From Streptomyces sp. R33 (lineage in GTDB: Bacteria; Actinomycetota; Actinomycetes; Streptomycetales; Streptomycetaceae), in assembly GCF_041200175.1 (NCBI RefSeq), contig NZ_CP165727.1:7434001-7498000 (forward strand): a DNA stretch of 64,000 nt, written 5' to 3'. The translations under genes and the position numbers were made by a program. Shown here in pieces: positions 27,363 to 35,690 of this stretch. Below the pieces are notes generated by a model, which saw only the letters and a program-made list of their open reading frames with translations, did no database searches and had not been told where the DNA came from. Within the stretch, counting starts at the first letter, position 1, and each line of letters starts with the position of its first letter.

Positions 27363-27782
27363 ATGAGCGGCGAGAGCGACCTGAGGAAACTGCTGAGCGG
27401 CATGCGCCCCGAGCTGCACGAAGGGCGGTACGTCTTCTGCACCGTCCCCGGAGCCACGGCGCCGCCCTCCGGAACCGCCCCCGTCGCCACCGTCCTGGAA
27501 GCCGAGGGGCTCACCGTGGTCCTGCGCCAGCAGGACGCCGACGCCGCCGGGCTCGCCTACGACTACACCGCCGGGTGGATCACCCTGCGCATCCACTCCG
27601 CCCTCGACGCCGTCGGCCTCACCGGCGCCTTCGCCGCCGAGCTCGCCGCGCACGGACTCAGCTGCAACGTGATCGCCGGGTACCACCACGACCACCTCTT
27701 CGTCCCCGCCGAACGGGCGGCCGAAGCAGTGGCCGTACTGGAGCAACTCGCAACCCGTTCGGCGCAAGAGGGACACCCGTAG
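27363..27782 (+). CDS. ACT-like domain protein
   Basis: A 139-residue protein in two halves. The first (residues 10-70) is a beta-rich strand set including EGRYVFCTVPG and PVATVLEAEGLTVVLRQQDADAAG. The second (residues 75-130) has the beta-alpha-beta ACT topology: WITLRIHSALDAVGLTGAFAAELAAHG, then CNVIAGYHHDHLFVP. This two-part ACT architecture occurs in small cytoplasmic proteins thought to bind an amino acid or other small ligand. No catalytic residues are visible. Confidence 0.75.
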   Translation: MSGESDLRKLLSGMRPELHEGRYVFCTVPGATAPPSGTAPVATVLEAEGLTVVLRQQDADAAGLAYDYTAGWITLRIHSALDAVGLTGAFAAELAAHGLSCNVIAGYHHDHLFVPAERAAEAVAVLEQLATRSAQEGHP

Positions 27783-27894
27783 AGGCCTGCAACGGCCCCA
27801 TACCAAAGATTCCGATCTTTCCCGGCAGAGGGCCTTCCCCCACACGTGCGCGGGCGTACGCTGATGCCCCGAACAGGCCTGGGGGGTACCAGCC

Positions 27895-30765
27895 ATGACG
27901 GAACGCCGGACCCGCAGACGGCGAAGAATGTTCGAACGCGAGGCGGAACTCGCCACCGTGGACGAAGCCCTGGAGCAGCTCACCGGCTCCGGCGGCGACG
28001 GCCGCACGGATGCCGGCGCCGGCCCCGCCGCGGGCGGCACGCTGCTCGCCTTCTCCGGCCCCGCCGGCCTCGGCAAGACCACCCTCCTCGCCGAGGTGCG
28101 CCGCCGCGCCCTCGCCCGCAACTTCACCCTGCTGGCCGCCCGCGGCGGCGAACAGGAGCAGAGCCAGCCCTTCCACGTCGCCCGCCAGCTCCTCCAGCCC
28201 CAGCTGGCCGACCGCTCCGAGGCGGAACTGCACGCCGCCCTCGGCAGCTGGTACCCCATCGTCGGCCCCGCGCTCGGCCTGTGCGCCCCCGAACAGGGCG
28301 CCCCGCCCGACCCCCAGGGCCTGCGCGACGGCCTCGACTGGGTCCTCACCCACCTCACCGTGCAGCGCGCCCCCGTCGCCCTCGTCCTCGACGACGCCCA
28401 CTGGGCCGACCCCGAATCCCTCTCCTGGCTCGCCGCCTTCGCCCCGCGCGCCGAACACCTCCCACTGCTCCTCGTCGTCGCGTACCGCCCCGAGGAACTG
28501 CCCGCGCACGCCGAGGCGTTCCGTACGCTGCCCGGTCGGGCCGGACACCGCCCGTTGGCCCTCGCCCCGCTCACCGAGGCCGCCGTCTCCACCCTGGTCC
28601 GCGAGGCCGTCGGCGACCACGCCGACGATGCCTTCTGCCGCGAGGCCTGGGCCGTCACCACCGGCAACCCCTTCGAAGCCGTCGAGCTCACCGCCAAGGT
28701 CCGCGACAAGGGCCTCGCCCCCACCTCGGCCAGCGCCCCGCTGCTGCGCGACCTCGCCGCCGCCCAGCGCGGCAGCGGCCTCGTCGCCCGCCTCGAACGC
28801 CTCGGCCCCTCCACCGTCCGCTTCGCCTGGGCCTGCGCCGTCCTGGGCACCGCCATCCCGCAGGAGCTCGCCGCCCGGGTCGCCGGCCTCGGCTCCGAGG
28901 AGGCCGCGGACGCCACCGGGCGGCTGCGGGAGGCCCGCATCCTGTCCGCCCCCGGCGAAGAGCCCGACGCCGGGCTGGAGTTCGTCCACCCGCTCATCGC
29001 CACCGCCCTCTACCGGGCCATCCCCGACGCACTGCGCGTCGCCCTCCACGGACAGGCCGCCGTGGCCGTCGTCGATGCCGGGCTCGGCGCCTCCAACGCC
29101 GCCCGCCACCTGCTGGAGACCCACCCCGAGAACGACCCCTGGGTGGTACGGACCCTGCGCGAGGCCGCCGCCGAGAACCTGCGGGCCGGCGCCCCCGAGG
29201 CCGCCCGCCGCCAGCTCGCCCGCGCCCTGCGCGAGCCCCCGGGCTTCGACGAGCGCGCGGCCGTGCTGTACGAGCTCGGCTGCGCCTCCCTGCTCACCGA
29301 ACCCGCGAACACCGTGAACCACCTGCGCGCCGCGCTCGCCGAACCCTTCGACGACCCCGCCCTGCGCCAGGGCATCGTCATCCGGCTCGCCCAGGTCCTC
29401 GCCCACAGCGACCGCCTCGCCGAGGCCTCGGACTCGCTCGCGCGGGAGATCCCGCACACCCCGGACGCCCGGACCAGACTGCGCCTGCAGTCCGAGCAGT
29501 TCATGTGGGACGCCTTCGACGCCGTCGAGCCCGACTCCCCGGCGCGCTCGCGCCGGCTGGCCCGGCTCGCCGACCGGCTGACCGGCCGCGACCTCACCGA
29601 GCGGTACATCATCGGGCTGCGCGCCTGGGACGCCTGCCTGCGCGGCGAACCGGTGGACGTGGTCCTGCACCACGCCGTACGGGCCCTGGGCACGGAGTTC
29701 AGCTGGGCCTACGAGGACCGCGGCTTCGAGGTACCGGTGCTCGCCGCCATGGTCCACATGTACGCCGACCGGCCCGGCCGGGCGGAGGAACTGTTCGAGG
29801 CCGGCACCGCCGAGTTCGAACGGCAGGGCTGGCGCGGGGCCCACCTGTCCTTCGCGTACAGCCTGCGCGCGTACATCCGCTACCGGCGAGGGCGCCTCGC
29901 GGAGGCCGAGGAACTGGCCCGGGCCGGGCTGCAGCTCGCCGAGCGCGTGGGGCGCGGTACGCCCGTGCACTGGTACAGCATCGCGATCCTCGCCACGACC
30001 CTGCTCGCGCGGGGACGGGTGGACGAGGCCTGGGAGCTGGCGCGGGAGCACGCGTTCGGCGAGTCCGTCCCGGCAGCCGTGGTCTTCCCCGACCCGCAGA
30101 CCGTGTACGCCGAACTGCTGCTCGCCCGCGGCCAGACGAAGGCGGCGGCGGCCGAACTCGAGGCCGTGGACCGCAGGCTGAGCCCGCGCGGGATCCAGAA
30201 CCCGTCCTGGTGCCCGTGGCTGCTGCACCTGGCCCGGGCGGTGGCGTCGCAGGACCCGGCCAGGGCGCGCGCCCTGGCCGCCGACGCGGTACGGCGGGCC
30301 CGCGCCTTCGGGGCCCCGTCCGGCGTGGGGCAGGCCCTGCGGGTGGCGGCGGAGGTGGCGGCCCCGGGGGAGCGGGTGGGGCTGCTGACGGAGGCGGTGG
30401 AGCTGCTGTCGGCCTCGCCGGCCGGGTTCGAGCTGGCGTGCGCGCTGGCTGCGCTGGGCACGGAGCTCGGGGACGCGGAGCTGCTGGCGCGGGCGCTGGC
30501 GACGGCGCTGGAGTGCGGGGCGGACGGGCTGGTGGCGCGCCTGGGCGGGGCGGCGCAGGGTGGTGCGGAGACGGGCGCTGCGGCGACGGGTGGTGCGGTC
30601 CGGGAGGACGGCCTGACCGACGAGGAATTCCGGGCGGCGGAACTGTCCGTACGGGACGACCCGGCGGCGCGGGGCCGGGACCTGTCCCCGGTCTACCGGA
30701 AGCTGGGCACGGACCGGTCCGGGCTCGCGGAGGCGCTGGAGGCGTTCGCCCGGAGCGCAAGGTGA
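27895..30765 (+). CDS. Large AAA/TPR regulator of the LAL type with a degenerate LuxR domain
   Basis: A 956-residue STAND-like protein. The N-terminal ATPase has a Walker A FSGPAGLGKTTLL (residues 51-63) and a Walker B VALVLDDAHWADP (near residue 163). The middle (300-880) is a TPR/superhelical region (for example LEELARAGLQLAERVGRGTP). The C-terminus from about 905 reads LTDEEFRAAELSVRDD, then VYRKLGTDRSGLAEAL. These are the first and last helices of a LuxR HTH, but the recognition helix between them is missing. The protein therefore resembles LAL (MalT-like) activators without a working DNA-binding domain. GGGGGG precedes the ATG. Confidence 0.82.
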   Translation: MTERRTRRRRRMFEREAELATVDEALEQLTGSGGDGRTDAGAGPAAGGTLLAFSGPAGLGKTTLLAEVRRRALARNFTLLAARGGEQEQSQPFHVARQLLQPQLADRSEAELHAALGSWYPIVGPALGLCAPEQGAPPDPQGLRDGLDWVLTHLTVQRAPVALVLDDAHWADPESLSWLAAFAPRAEHLPLLLVVAYRPEELPAHAEAFRTLPGRAGHRPLALAPLTEAAVSTLVREAVGDHADDAFCREAWAVTTGNPFEAVELTAKVRDKGLAPTSASAPLLRDLAAAQRGSGLVARLERLGPSTVRFAWACAVLGTAIPQELAARVAGLGSEEAADATGRLREARILSAPGEEPDAGLEFVHPLIATALYRAIPDALRVALHGQAAVAVVDAGLGASNAARHLLETHPENDPWVVRTLREAAAENLRAGAPEAARRQLARALREPPGFDERAAVLYELGCASLLTEPANTVNHLRAALAEPFDDPALRQGIVIRLAQVLAHSDRLAEASDSLAREIPHTPDARTRLRLQSEQFMWDAFDAVEPDSPARSRRLARLADRLTGRDLTERYIIGLRAWDACLRGEPVDVVLHHAVRALGTEFSWAYEDRGFEVPVLAAMVHMYADRPGRAEELFEAGTAEFERQGWRGAHLSFAYSLRAYIRYRRGRLAEAEELARAGLQLAERVGRGTPVHWYSIAILATTLLARGRVDEAWELAREHAFGESVPAAVVFPDPQTVYAELLLARGQTKAAAAELEAVDRRLSPRGIQNPSWCPWLLHLARAVASQDPARARALAADAVRRARAFGAPSGVGQALRVAAEVAAPGERVGLLTEAVELLSASPAGFELACALAALGTELGDAELLARALATALECGADGLVARLGGAAQGGAETGAAATGGAVREDGLTDEEFRAAELSVRDDPAARGRDLSPVYRKLGTDRSGLAEALEAFARSAR

Positions 30766-30798
30766 TGCGCAGGGTGGCGGCGCGGGCAGGGTGACGTC

Positions 30799-31650
30799 AT
30801 GGACGTCATAAACCACAGTCAGAGGCTCTCCCACTTCCACGACGAGACGTTGGCCTTCGAGAAGGCGATCCGGCGCGCGATCGCCGAAGCCGGCGACGGA
30901 CCGGTCCCGCTGGTGCCGTCCTGCCCCGGCTGGTCGGCCGCGGACCTCGTCGGGCACCTGGGCGGGGTGCACCGGTTCGTGGGCCGCATCCTGCGCGACC
31001 GCCTCGCAGAGGTCCCGGACCACACCGATCTGACGATCTTCGCGATCCCGGAGGACCCGGCGGTACGGGCGGCCTGGCCGAAGCCGGAGACCGAGCCGAA
31101 CCGGGGGCCGGTGCCGCAGGCGCTGACGGAGTGGTTCGCGCAGGGCGCGCGGCAGCTGGAGGGCCTGTTCCGGGAGCTGGGGCCGGACGTGCCGGTGTGG
31201 ACGTGGTCGGTGGACACCGAGGATTGCGCGGAGCACACGAGCGGCTTCTGGCTGCGGATGCAGACCATCGAGCTGGCGGTGCACCGGTGGGACGCGGAGT
31301 CCGCCACCGGGGCGCCGGGGCCGATCGACGCGGAGATCGCGGTGGACGCGGTCCCGCAGACCTTCGAGGCGATGGCCCCGTTCCGGCGGGCCATGGCCGG
31401 GGCGCCGGCCGGATCGGGGGAGCGGTACCGCTTCCGGCGGACGGACGGGCCGGAGTCCTGGACGGTCACGTTCTCGGGGGAGCGGGTCCTGGCGGAGTAC
31501 GGGGCCACGGACCCGGTGGACGTCGAGGCGGCCGGGACGGCGTCGGACCTGATGCTGTTCCTCTGGCGGCGGATCCCGCCCACCGCCCTGACGGTCACCG
31601 GGGCCGCGGACCTGCTGCCGCACTACTTCACCCTGGTCCCCCCGGTCTGA
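30799..31650 (+). CDS. Maleylpyruvate isomerase-family (mycothiol-dependent, DinB-like) protein
   Basis: A 283-residue protein. The N-terminal metal-binding four-helix domain has the histidines of DLVGHLGGVHRFVGR (about residues 50-65) and AVHRWDAE (about 160), the expected triad region. A C-terminal MDMPI domain follows, ending LMLFLWRRIPPTALTVTGA. MDMPI enzymes use mycothiol as cofactor for isomerisation or S-transfer. The specific substrate is unknown. The ATG follows GGGTGAC closely and lies 33 bases after the LAL-type regulator stop, so the two may be co-transcribed. Confidence 0.85.
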   Translation: MDVINHSQRLSHFHDETLAFEKAIRRAIAEAGDGPVPLVPSCPGWSAADLVGHLGGVHRFVGRILRDRLAEVPDHTDLTIFAIPEDPAVRAAWPKPETEPNRGPVPQALTEWFAQGARQLEGLFRELGPDVPVWTWSVDTEDCAEHTSGFWLRMQTIELAVHRWDAESATGAPGPIDAEIAVDAVPQTFEAMAPFRRAMAGAPAGSGERYRFRRTDGPESWTVTFSGERVLAEYGATDPVDVEAAGTASDLMLFLWRRIPPTALTVTGAADLLPHYFTLVPPV

Positions 31651-31751
31651 CCGCTGCCCCCCCGGCGGGGGGACGGTCCGGAGGCGGGCTTTCCGGGGGA
31701 TGGGCGGGGCCCGGGGCCGGAAAAACGTGGGCGGGCACGTACCATGGCGGC

Positions 31752-32252
31752 ATGTCCTTCCTCCGCCGCAACCGCGCCGCCACACCCGCCGGCCCGGACT
31801 TCGACGTCCTGGCCATGGACCCGGGGGACTGGCCGGGCAATCTCGGGGCCGGGCTTCTGCCCGCGCCCGACGGCAGCTGCCAGGGCGTCTTTCTCCGCTA
31901 CGACCTGTTCGGCGGACGCGGCCCCGCAATGATCATCGGCAACCTCCCCGAGGGCTCCCCGGCCCGGGAGCTCACCGAGGGCCAGGTGCCCTTCGAGGTG
32001 GCCCAGCTCCTCGACGCCCTCGAGAACGACGAGGACGTCGAGGTCACCGGCACCGAGGACTGCCCCGTCATGCAGGGCGACAACCTCCTCATCGTCCGGA
32101 AGATCAAGCTCTCCGAGGGCCGGATCAGCTGCGTGCAGTTCGACCGCAGCGACAACGTGCTGGTCACCATCGCGAGCTGGGACCGGCCCATCACCGACGA
32201 CCTGTACGCCCTCCTGAAGCCGCTCCCCGCCGAGCTCTTCCAGCAGGGATAG
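31752..32252 (+). CDS. Conserved hypothetical acidic protein
   Basis: A 166-residue acidic protein that I cannot assign. It contains FDVLAMDPGDWPGNLGAGL, then a hydrophobic PAMIIGNLPEGSPARELTEG segment and VQFDRSDNVLVTIASWDRP. No transmembrane segment or catalytic motif is visible. Coding bias supports the frame. The ribosome-binding site is poor, and a nearby upstream ATG at 31744 is out of frame. It converges on the ketosteroid dehydrogenase gene, only 13 bases away. Confidence 0.6.
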   Translation: MSFLRRNRAATPAGPDFDVLAMDPGDWPGNLGAGLLPAPDGSCQGVFLRYDLFGGRGPAMIIGNLPEGSPARELTEGQVPFEVAQLLDALENDEDVEVTGTEDCPVMQGDNLLIVRKIKLSEGRISCVQFDRSDNVLVTIASWDRPITDDLYALLKPLPAELFQQG

Positions 32253-32265
32253 CCGTCACCGGCAC

Positions 32266-34122
32266 CTACGCGTCCGCGATGTCGTTCGCCGCCACGTAGC
32301 CGAACGTCATCGCGGGGCCGATCGTCGACCCCGCCCCCGCGTAGCTGTGCCCCATCACCGCCGCACTCGCGTTGCCCGCAGCCCACAGGCCCCGGATCAC
32401 CGAGCCGTCCGGCCGCAGCGCACGCGCCCGTGCGTCCGTGACGATGCCGCCCTTCGTGCCCAGGTCACCCGGCACGATCTTGAAGGCGTAGAACGGCGGC
32501 GCCCAGATCGGGGCCAGGCACGAGTTCGGCTGCACCCCCGGGTCCGTGTAGTAGTGGTCGTACGCCGTGTCGCCCCGGTGGAAATCGGGGTCGGTCCCGT
32601 TCCACGCCTGCGTGTTGAACCGGTTGAGGGTCGCCCGGAGCGCTCCCGCCGGGACCCCGATCTGGCCGGCCAGCGCGTCCCAGGTCCACGCCTTCTTCGC
32701 CGCGCCCGCCTGGTACCAGGAGTCCGGGAAGACGATCGTCGGCAGGATGTCCTTGAACAGGTACTTGTTGCGGTAGTTCTGATCCACGATCAGCCACGCC
32801 GGGATGTGCGAACCGGCGGACCCCCGGTCCTTCTGGTACATCACGTGCACCACATCGCTGTACGGCGCCGCCTCGTTGACGAACCGCGCGCCCGCCCCGT
32901 TCACGATCAGCCCGCCCGGCAGGGTCCGTTCGGCGAGGCAGAAGTACGGCTCGCCCGGCAGCGGGATCGACGGACCCCACCACGCGTCCTCCATCAGCGC
33001 CAGCGCCGCCCCCGCCCGCTGCCCGGCCCGGATCCCGTCGCCCGTGTTCTCCTTGGCGCCCACCGACCACTGGGTGCCGATCGGCTGCTGCTGGTACTGC
33101 GCCCGCATCTGCGCGTTGTGCTCGAATCCGCCCGAGCCGACGACCACGCCCTTGCGGGCCCGTACGACCCCCCGTACGCCCTCCTTCTCCACCACCACAC
33201 CGGTGACCGCGCCCGCCTCCTGCACCAGGTCGACCAGCGGGCTGTTCAGCCAGACAGGCACCCCCGCCTGCATCAGCCCGGCCCGCAGCCCGGCCGCCAG
33301 CGCCTGGCCCATCGTGAGCGGCTTCTGCCCGCACAGCGCGGCCTTGGTGCCGCGCGCCAGGCACTCCGTGGACACCGCCAGGCCCTTGGCGTTCACGGCC
33401 GCCAGGTTCAGCCACTTGTAGTCCTGGCTGAACACCACCATCCCGGCCGGGACCGGCATGTACGCCGGGTTCAGCCGGGCCAGTTCGTCGCCCAGGAGAT
33501 GGCCGTCGATCTGGTCGGGCTCGATGGACCGGCCGTTCGGCAGCCCGCCCGGAAGGTTCGGGTAGTAGTCGCTGTACCCGTCCATGTACCGGAAGCGCAG
33601 CGGGCTGTTGGCCATCACGAAGTCCAGCATCCGCGGACCGTGGGCGAGGAACGCGGCCTGCCGGTCCGCCGACGAGCCGTCGCCGACGACCGCCGCGAGG
33701 TACGCGGCCGCCTTCTGCGGGGTGTCCGGCACCCCAGCGGCCAGGATCACCGAGTTGTTCGGCAGCCAGATCCCGGCCCCCGAGCGCGCCGCCGAACCAC
33801 CGAACGTCGGGGCCTTCTCGACCACCACCACGCTCAGACCCCGCTTGGCGGCGGTGAGCGCGGCGGTCATTCCGGCCGCCCCCGACCCGACCACCACGAC
33901 GTCGTACTCGCCGAGCGGAACCCCGTCCGCGGCCCGCGCGACGGCCGACGGCAGCACCGCGGCCGCGACCACGCCCGCCCCGGCCCCGGCGAGGACCGTC
34001 CGGCGGGAGGGGAGCGCAGGGCTCGCGGGACCGGCCGGCACGGGACCGGGGCTCGCGGGAACAGGACGTACGGGATCGGGGCGTACGGGACCGGGGCGTA
34101 CGGGACCGGCGTTTGCCGACAT
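32266..34122 (-). CDS. Tat-exported FAD-binding 3-ketosteroid 1-dehydrogenase-like protein
   Basis: A 618-residue flavoprotein. Residues 39-63 carry a Tat leader (SRRTVLAGAGAGVV...ARA). The FAD fold starts at 75 with DVVVVGSGAAGMTAA and the glutamate of VVVVEK. The C-terminus MGHSYAGAGSTIGPAMTFGY is the KstD signature, with Tyr594 and the last Gly of YAGAG matching the catalytic Tyr/Gly pair of the Rhodococcus enzyme. KstD introduces the delta-1 double bond of 3-ketosteroids; a related delta-dehydrogenase or fumarate-reductase-like activity is possible. GGAG precedes the ATG by seven bases. Residues 7-32 are a Pro/Val/Arg repeat. Export of a KstD is unusual. Confidence 0.83.
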   Translation of the reverse strand: MSANAGPVRPGPVRPDPVRPVPASPGPVPAGPASPALPSRRTVLAGAGAGVVAAAVLPSAVARAADGVPLGEYDVVVVGSGAAGMTAALTAAKRGLSVVVVEKAPTFGGSAARSGAGIWLPNNSVILAAGVPDTPQKAAAYLAAVVGDGSSADRQAAFLAHGPRMLDFVMANSPLRFRYMDGYSDYYPNLPGGLPNGRSIEPDQIDGHLLGDELARLNPAYMPVPAGMVVFSQDYKWLNLAAVNAKGLAVSTECLARGTKAALCGQKPLTMGQALAAGLRAGLMQAGVPVWLNSPLVDLVQEAGAVTGVVVEKEGVRGVVRARKGVVVGSGGFEHNAQMRAQYQQQPIGTQWSVGAKENTGDGIRAGQRAGAALALMEDAWWGPSIPLPGEPYFCLAERTLPGGLIVNGAGARFVNEAAPYSDVVHVMYQKDRGSAGSHIPAWLIVDQNYRNKYLFKDILPTIVFPDSWYQAGAAKKAWTWDALAGQIGVPAGALRATLNRFNTQAWNGTDPDFHRGDTAYDHYYTDPGVQPNSCLAPIWAPPFYAFKIVPGDLGTKGGIVTDARARALRPDGSVIRGLWAAGNASAAVMGHSYAGAGSTIGPAMTFGYVAANDIADA

Positions 34123-34171
34123 GGGCGGGCTCCAGCGGAGTGGGGAGGGCGGGGACGGCGGCTCCAGCATG

Positions 34172-34188
34172 TCTGATGCTGAGTCAGA
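34172..34188. promoter_or_regulatory. Palindromic operator, copy 3 (TCTGA-N7-TCAGA)
   Basis: TCTGATGCTGAGTCAGA, followed by AAAA, lies 50 bases before the ketosteroid dehydrogenase start. Read on the minus strand it is TCTGACTCAGCATCAGA, fitting TCTGAC-N5-RTCAGA like the copies at 5589 and 20543. Confidence 0.7.
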
Positions 34189-34264
34189 AAAGGTGTTCGG
34201 GGGATCATGTGATGTCAAGGCATGCGCAGGGGTGGCGAGACGGGCCGAGACGTCCCCGAACGCA

Positions 34265-34312
34265 CGAAATCCCGTGGTACGCACATCGAGTGCGTACACC
34301 ACGGGATTTTCG
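34265..34312 (-). terminator. Long hairpin terminator after the APH-fold gene
   Basis: CGAAATCCCGTGG...TACGCAC pairs with GTGCGTA...CCACGGGATTTTCG around a five-base loop, with a two-base bulge. It lies just beyond the stop of the minus-strand kinase-like gene and separates it from the ketosteroid dehydrogenase promoter. Confidence 0.75.
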
Positions 34313-34334
34313 TACGGGGTGCGGGCCGCCGGGA

Positions 34335-35459
34335 TCAGCGGGTCCCGACCGCCGCGCGTACCGCCCTGCGGGCCATGCCGCAGTCGTCGTGCAGACGGCG
34401 CAGCAGCAGCCGCTGCTCCTCGCCGGAGGACAGGGCGCCCGCCGGCAGGGGCTGGGTCGGGGCGGTCGCCAGCATGGAGCGCTGGACCGCCGTCTCGCAC
34501 ATCCGGATCTCCCTGGTCAGCACCAGCATCAGGTTGACCAGGAAGGCGTCCCGCGAGGCCGGACCGGCCGACTGGGCGAGCCGGCTGATCTGGCTGCGGG
34601 CCGCCGGGGCGTCGCCCAGCACCGTCCACAGCGTGGCCAGGTCGTACCCCGGCAGGTACCAGCCCGCGTGCTCCCAGTCGAGCAGCACGGGTCCGGCCGG
34701 GGACAGCAGCAGGTTCGACAGGAGCGCGTCACCGTGGTTGAACTGCCGCTGCACACCGGCCAGTTTCAGCCCGCACAGCAGCTTCTGCAGATCGCCCAGG
34801 TCCCGGTCGGTGAGCAGTCCCAGCTCGTGGTACCGCGCCACCCGCTGCGCGTAGTTCAGCGGGTCCCCGAACAGGTCGGTCGGCGGGCGCCACTGGTTCA
34901 CCCGGCACACCGCGCCCAGGGCTGCCCGTACGTCGGCCCGCGGCGGGGCCTCCACGGGGTGCCGCTGCAATGCTGCGACCCGGCCCGCCATCCGTTCGAC
35001 CACCAGCGTGCAGTTCTCGGGGTCCGCGGCGATCAGCCGCGGCACCCGGACCGGCGGGCGGTGCCGGACGAACGCCCGGTACGCCGCTATTTCGTGCCGG
35101 TACCGCTCGCGCCATTCCGGCGAGTGGTCCAGTAAAACCTTGGCGACGGCGGTCATCCGGCCTGTCGTCCCGACCAGGAGGACCGACCGGCCGCTGCGCC
35201 GCAGCACCTGAACCGGAGCGAACTCCGGGCAGATGCGCTGCACCGAGGCGAGGGCCGTGCGCAGTTGCGCACCCTGTGGCCCCGAGAGGTCGATTCTTCC
35301 GCTGAGCGGCTGCGATCCGGCCCCCGGCATCCGCCGCGCCCGTACGGCGCCCTGCGCCGGGGCCGCCGGGCGGCCGGGGTCGAGGTAGGGGCCGCCGCCC
35401 GCCTGGAGCGTGCGGTGCGGCCGGACCGGGGCGGACACGGAGGACGTTGCTGCGTACAT
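34335..35459 (-). CDS. Aminoglycoside-phosphotransferase-fold (APH/choline kinase-like) protein
   Basis: A 374-residue protein with a kinase-like APH fold from about residue 110. The catalytic loop is FNHGDALLSNLLL (HGDxxxxN) and the metal motif is VLLDWEHAGWYLPGYDLATLW. The N-terminal 65 residues are low-complexity and probably disordered. Members of this Streptomyces group are not usually antibiotic-resistance enzymes; the substrate is unknown. The ATG at 35459 gives a plausible start but its ribosome-binding site is distant. It is divergent from the NsdA-like regulator, sharing a 231-base promoter region. Confidence 0.78.
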   Translation of the reverse strand: MYAATSSVSAPVRPHRTLQAGGGPYLDPGRPAAPAQGAVRARRMPGAGSQPLSGRIDLSGPQGAQLRTALASVQRICPEFAPVQVLRRSGRSVLLVGTTGRMTAVAKVLLDHSPEWRERYRHEIAAYRAFVRHRPPVRVPRLIAADPENCTLVVERMAGRVAALQRHPVEAPPRADVRAALGAVCRVNQWRPPTDLFGDPLNYAQRVARYHELGLLTDRDLGDLQKLLCGLKLAGVQRQFNHGDALLSNLLLSPAGPVLLDWEHAGWYLPGYDLATLWTVLGDAPAARSQISRLAQSAGPASRDAFLVNLMLVLTREIRMCETAVQRSMLATAPTQPLPAGALSSGEEQRLLLRRLHDDCGMARRAVRAAVGTR

Positions 35460-35690
35460 GGCGTTTACGGATCCCTTCGTGCGCCGACGAGTTGCGTACG
35501 CCGCCCCGCCGGTCCCGTACTTCACCCTGGGGAGTTCCGCCCGGAGACCGGGTCGGGGAGGCGCATTCCTACCTGACACCCGGCCGTGGGTGGCGGACCA
35601 TCTTGCGTGCCCTGGCGAAGCCTGGCGAATAGTCGCTGGGCAACTGACGGCGGGCTACTGTCAAATCAGCCGAGAACCTGGGGGCTTGAC

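Noticed and set aside
27658..31929. A 1,400-codon open frame on the minus strand
   Set aside because: It runs antisense through four well-supported plus-strand genes, and the encoded sequence is low-complexity Arg/Gly/Ala without any family similarity.
34335..35459. An aminoglycoside-resistance gene
   Set aside because: The APH fold is clear, but the protein has a long low-complexity N-terminus and sits beside a housekeeping-type regulator; nothing shows drug specificity.
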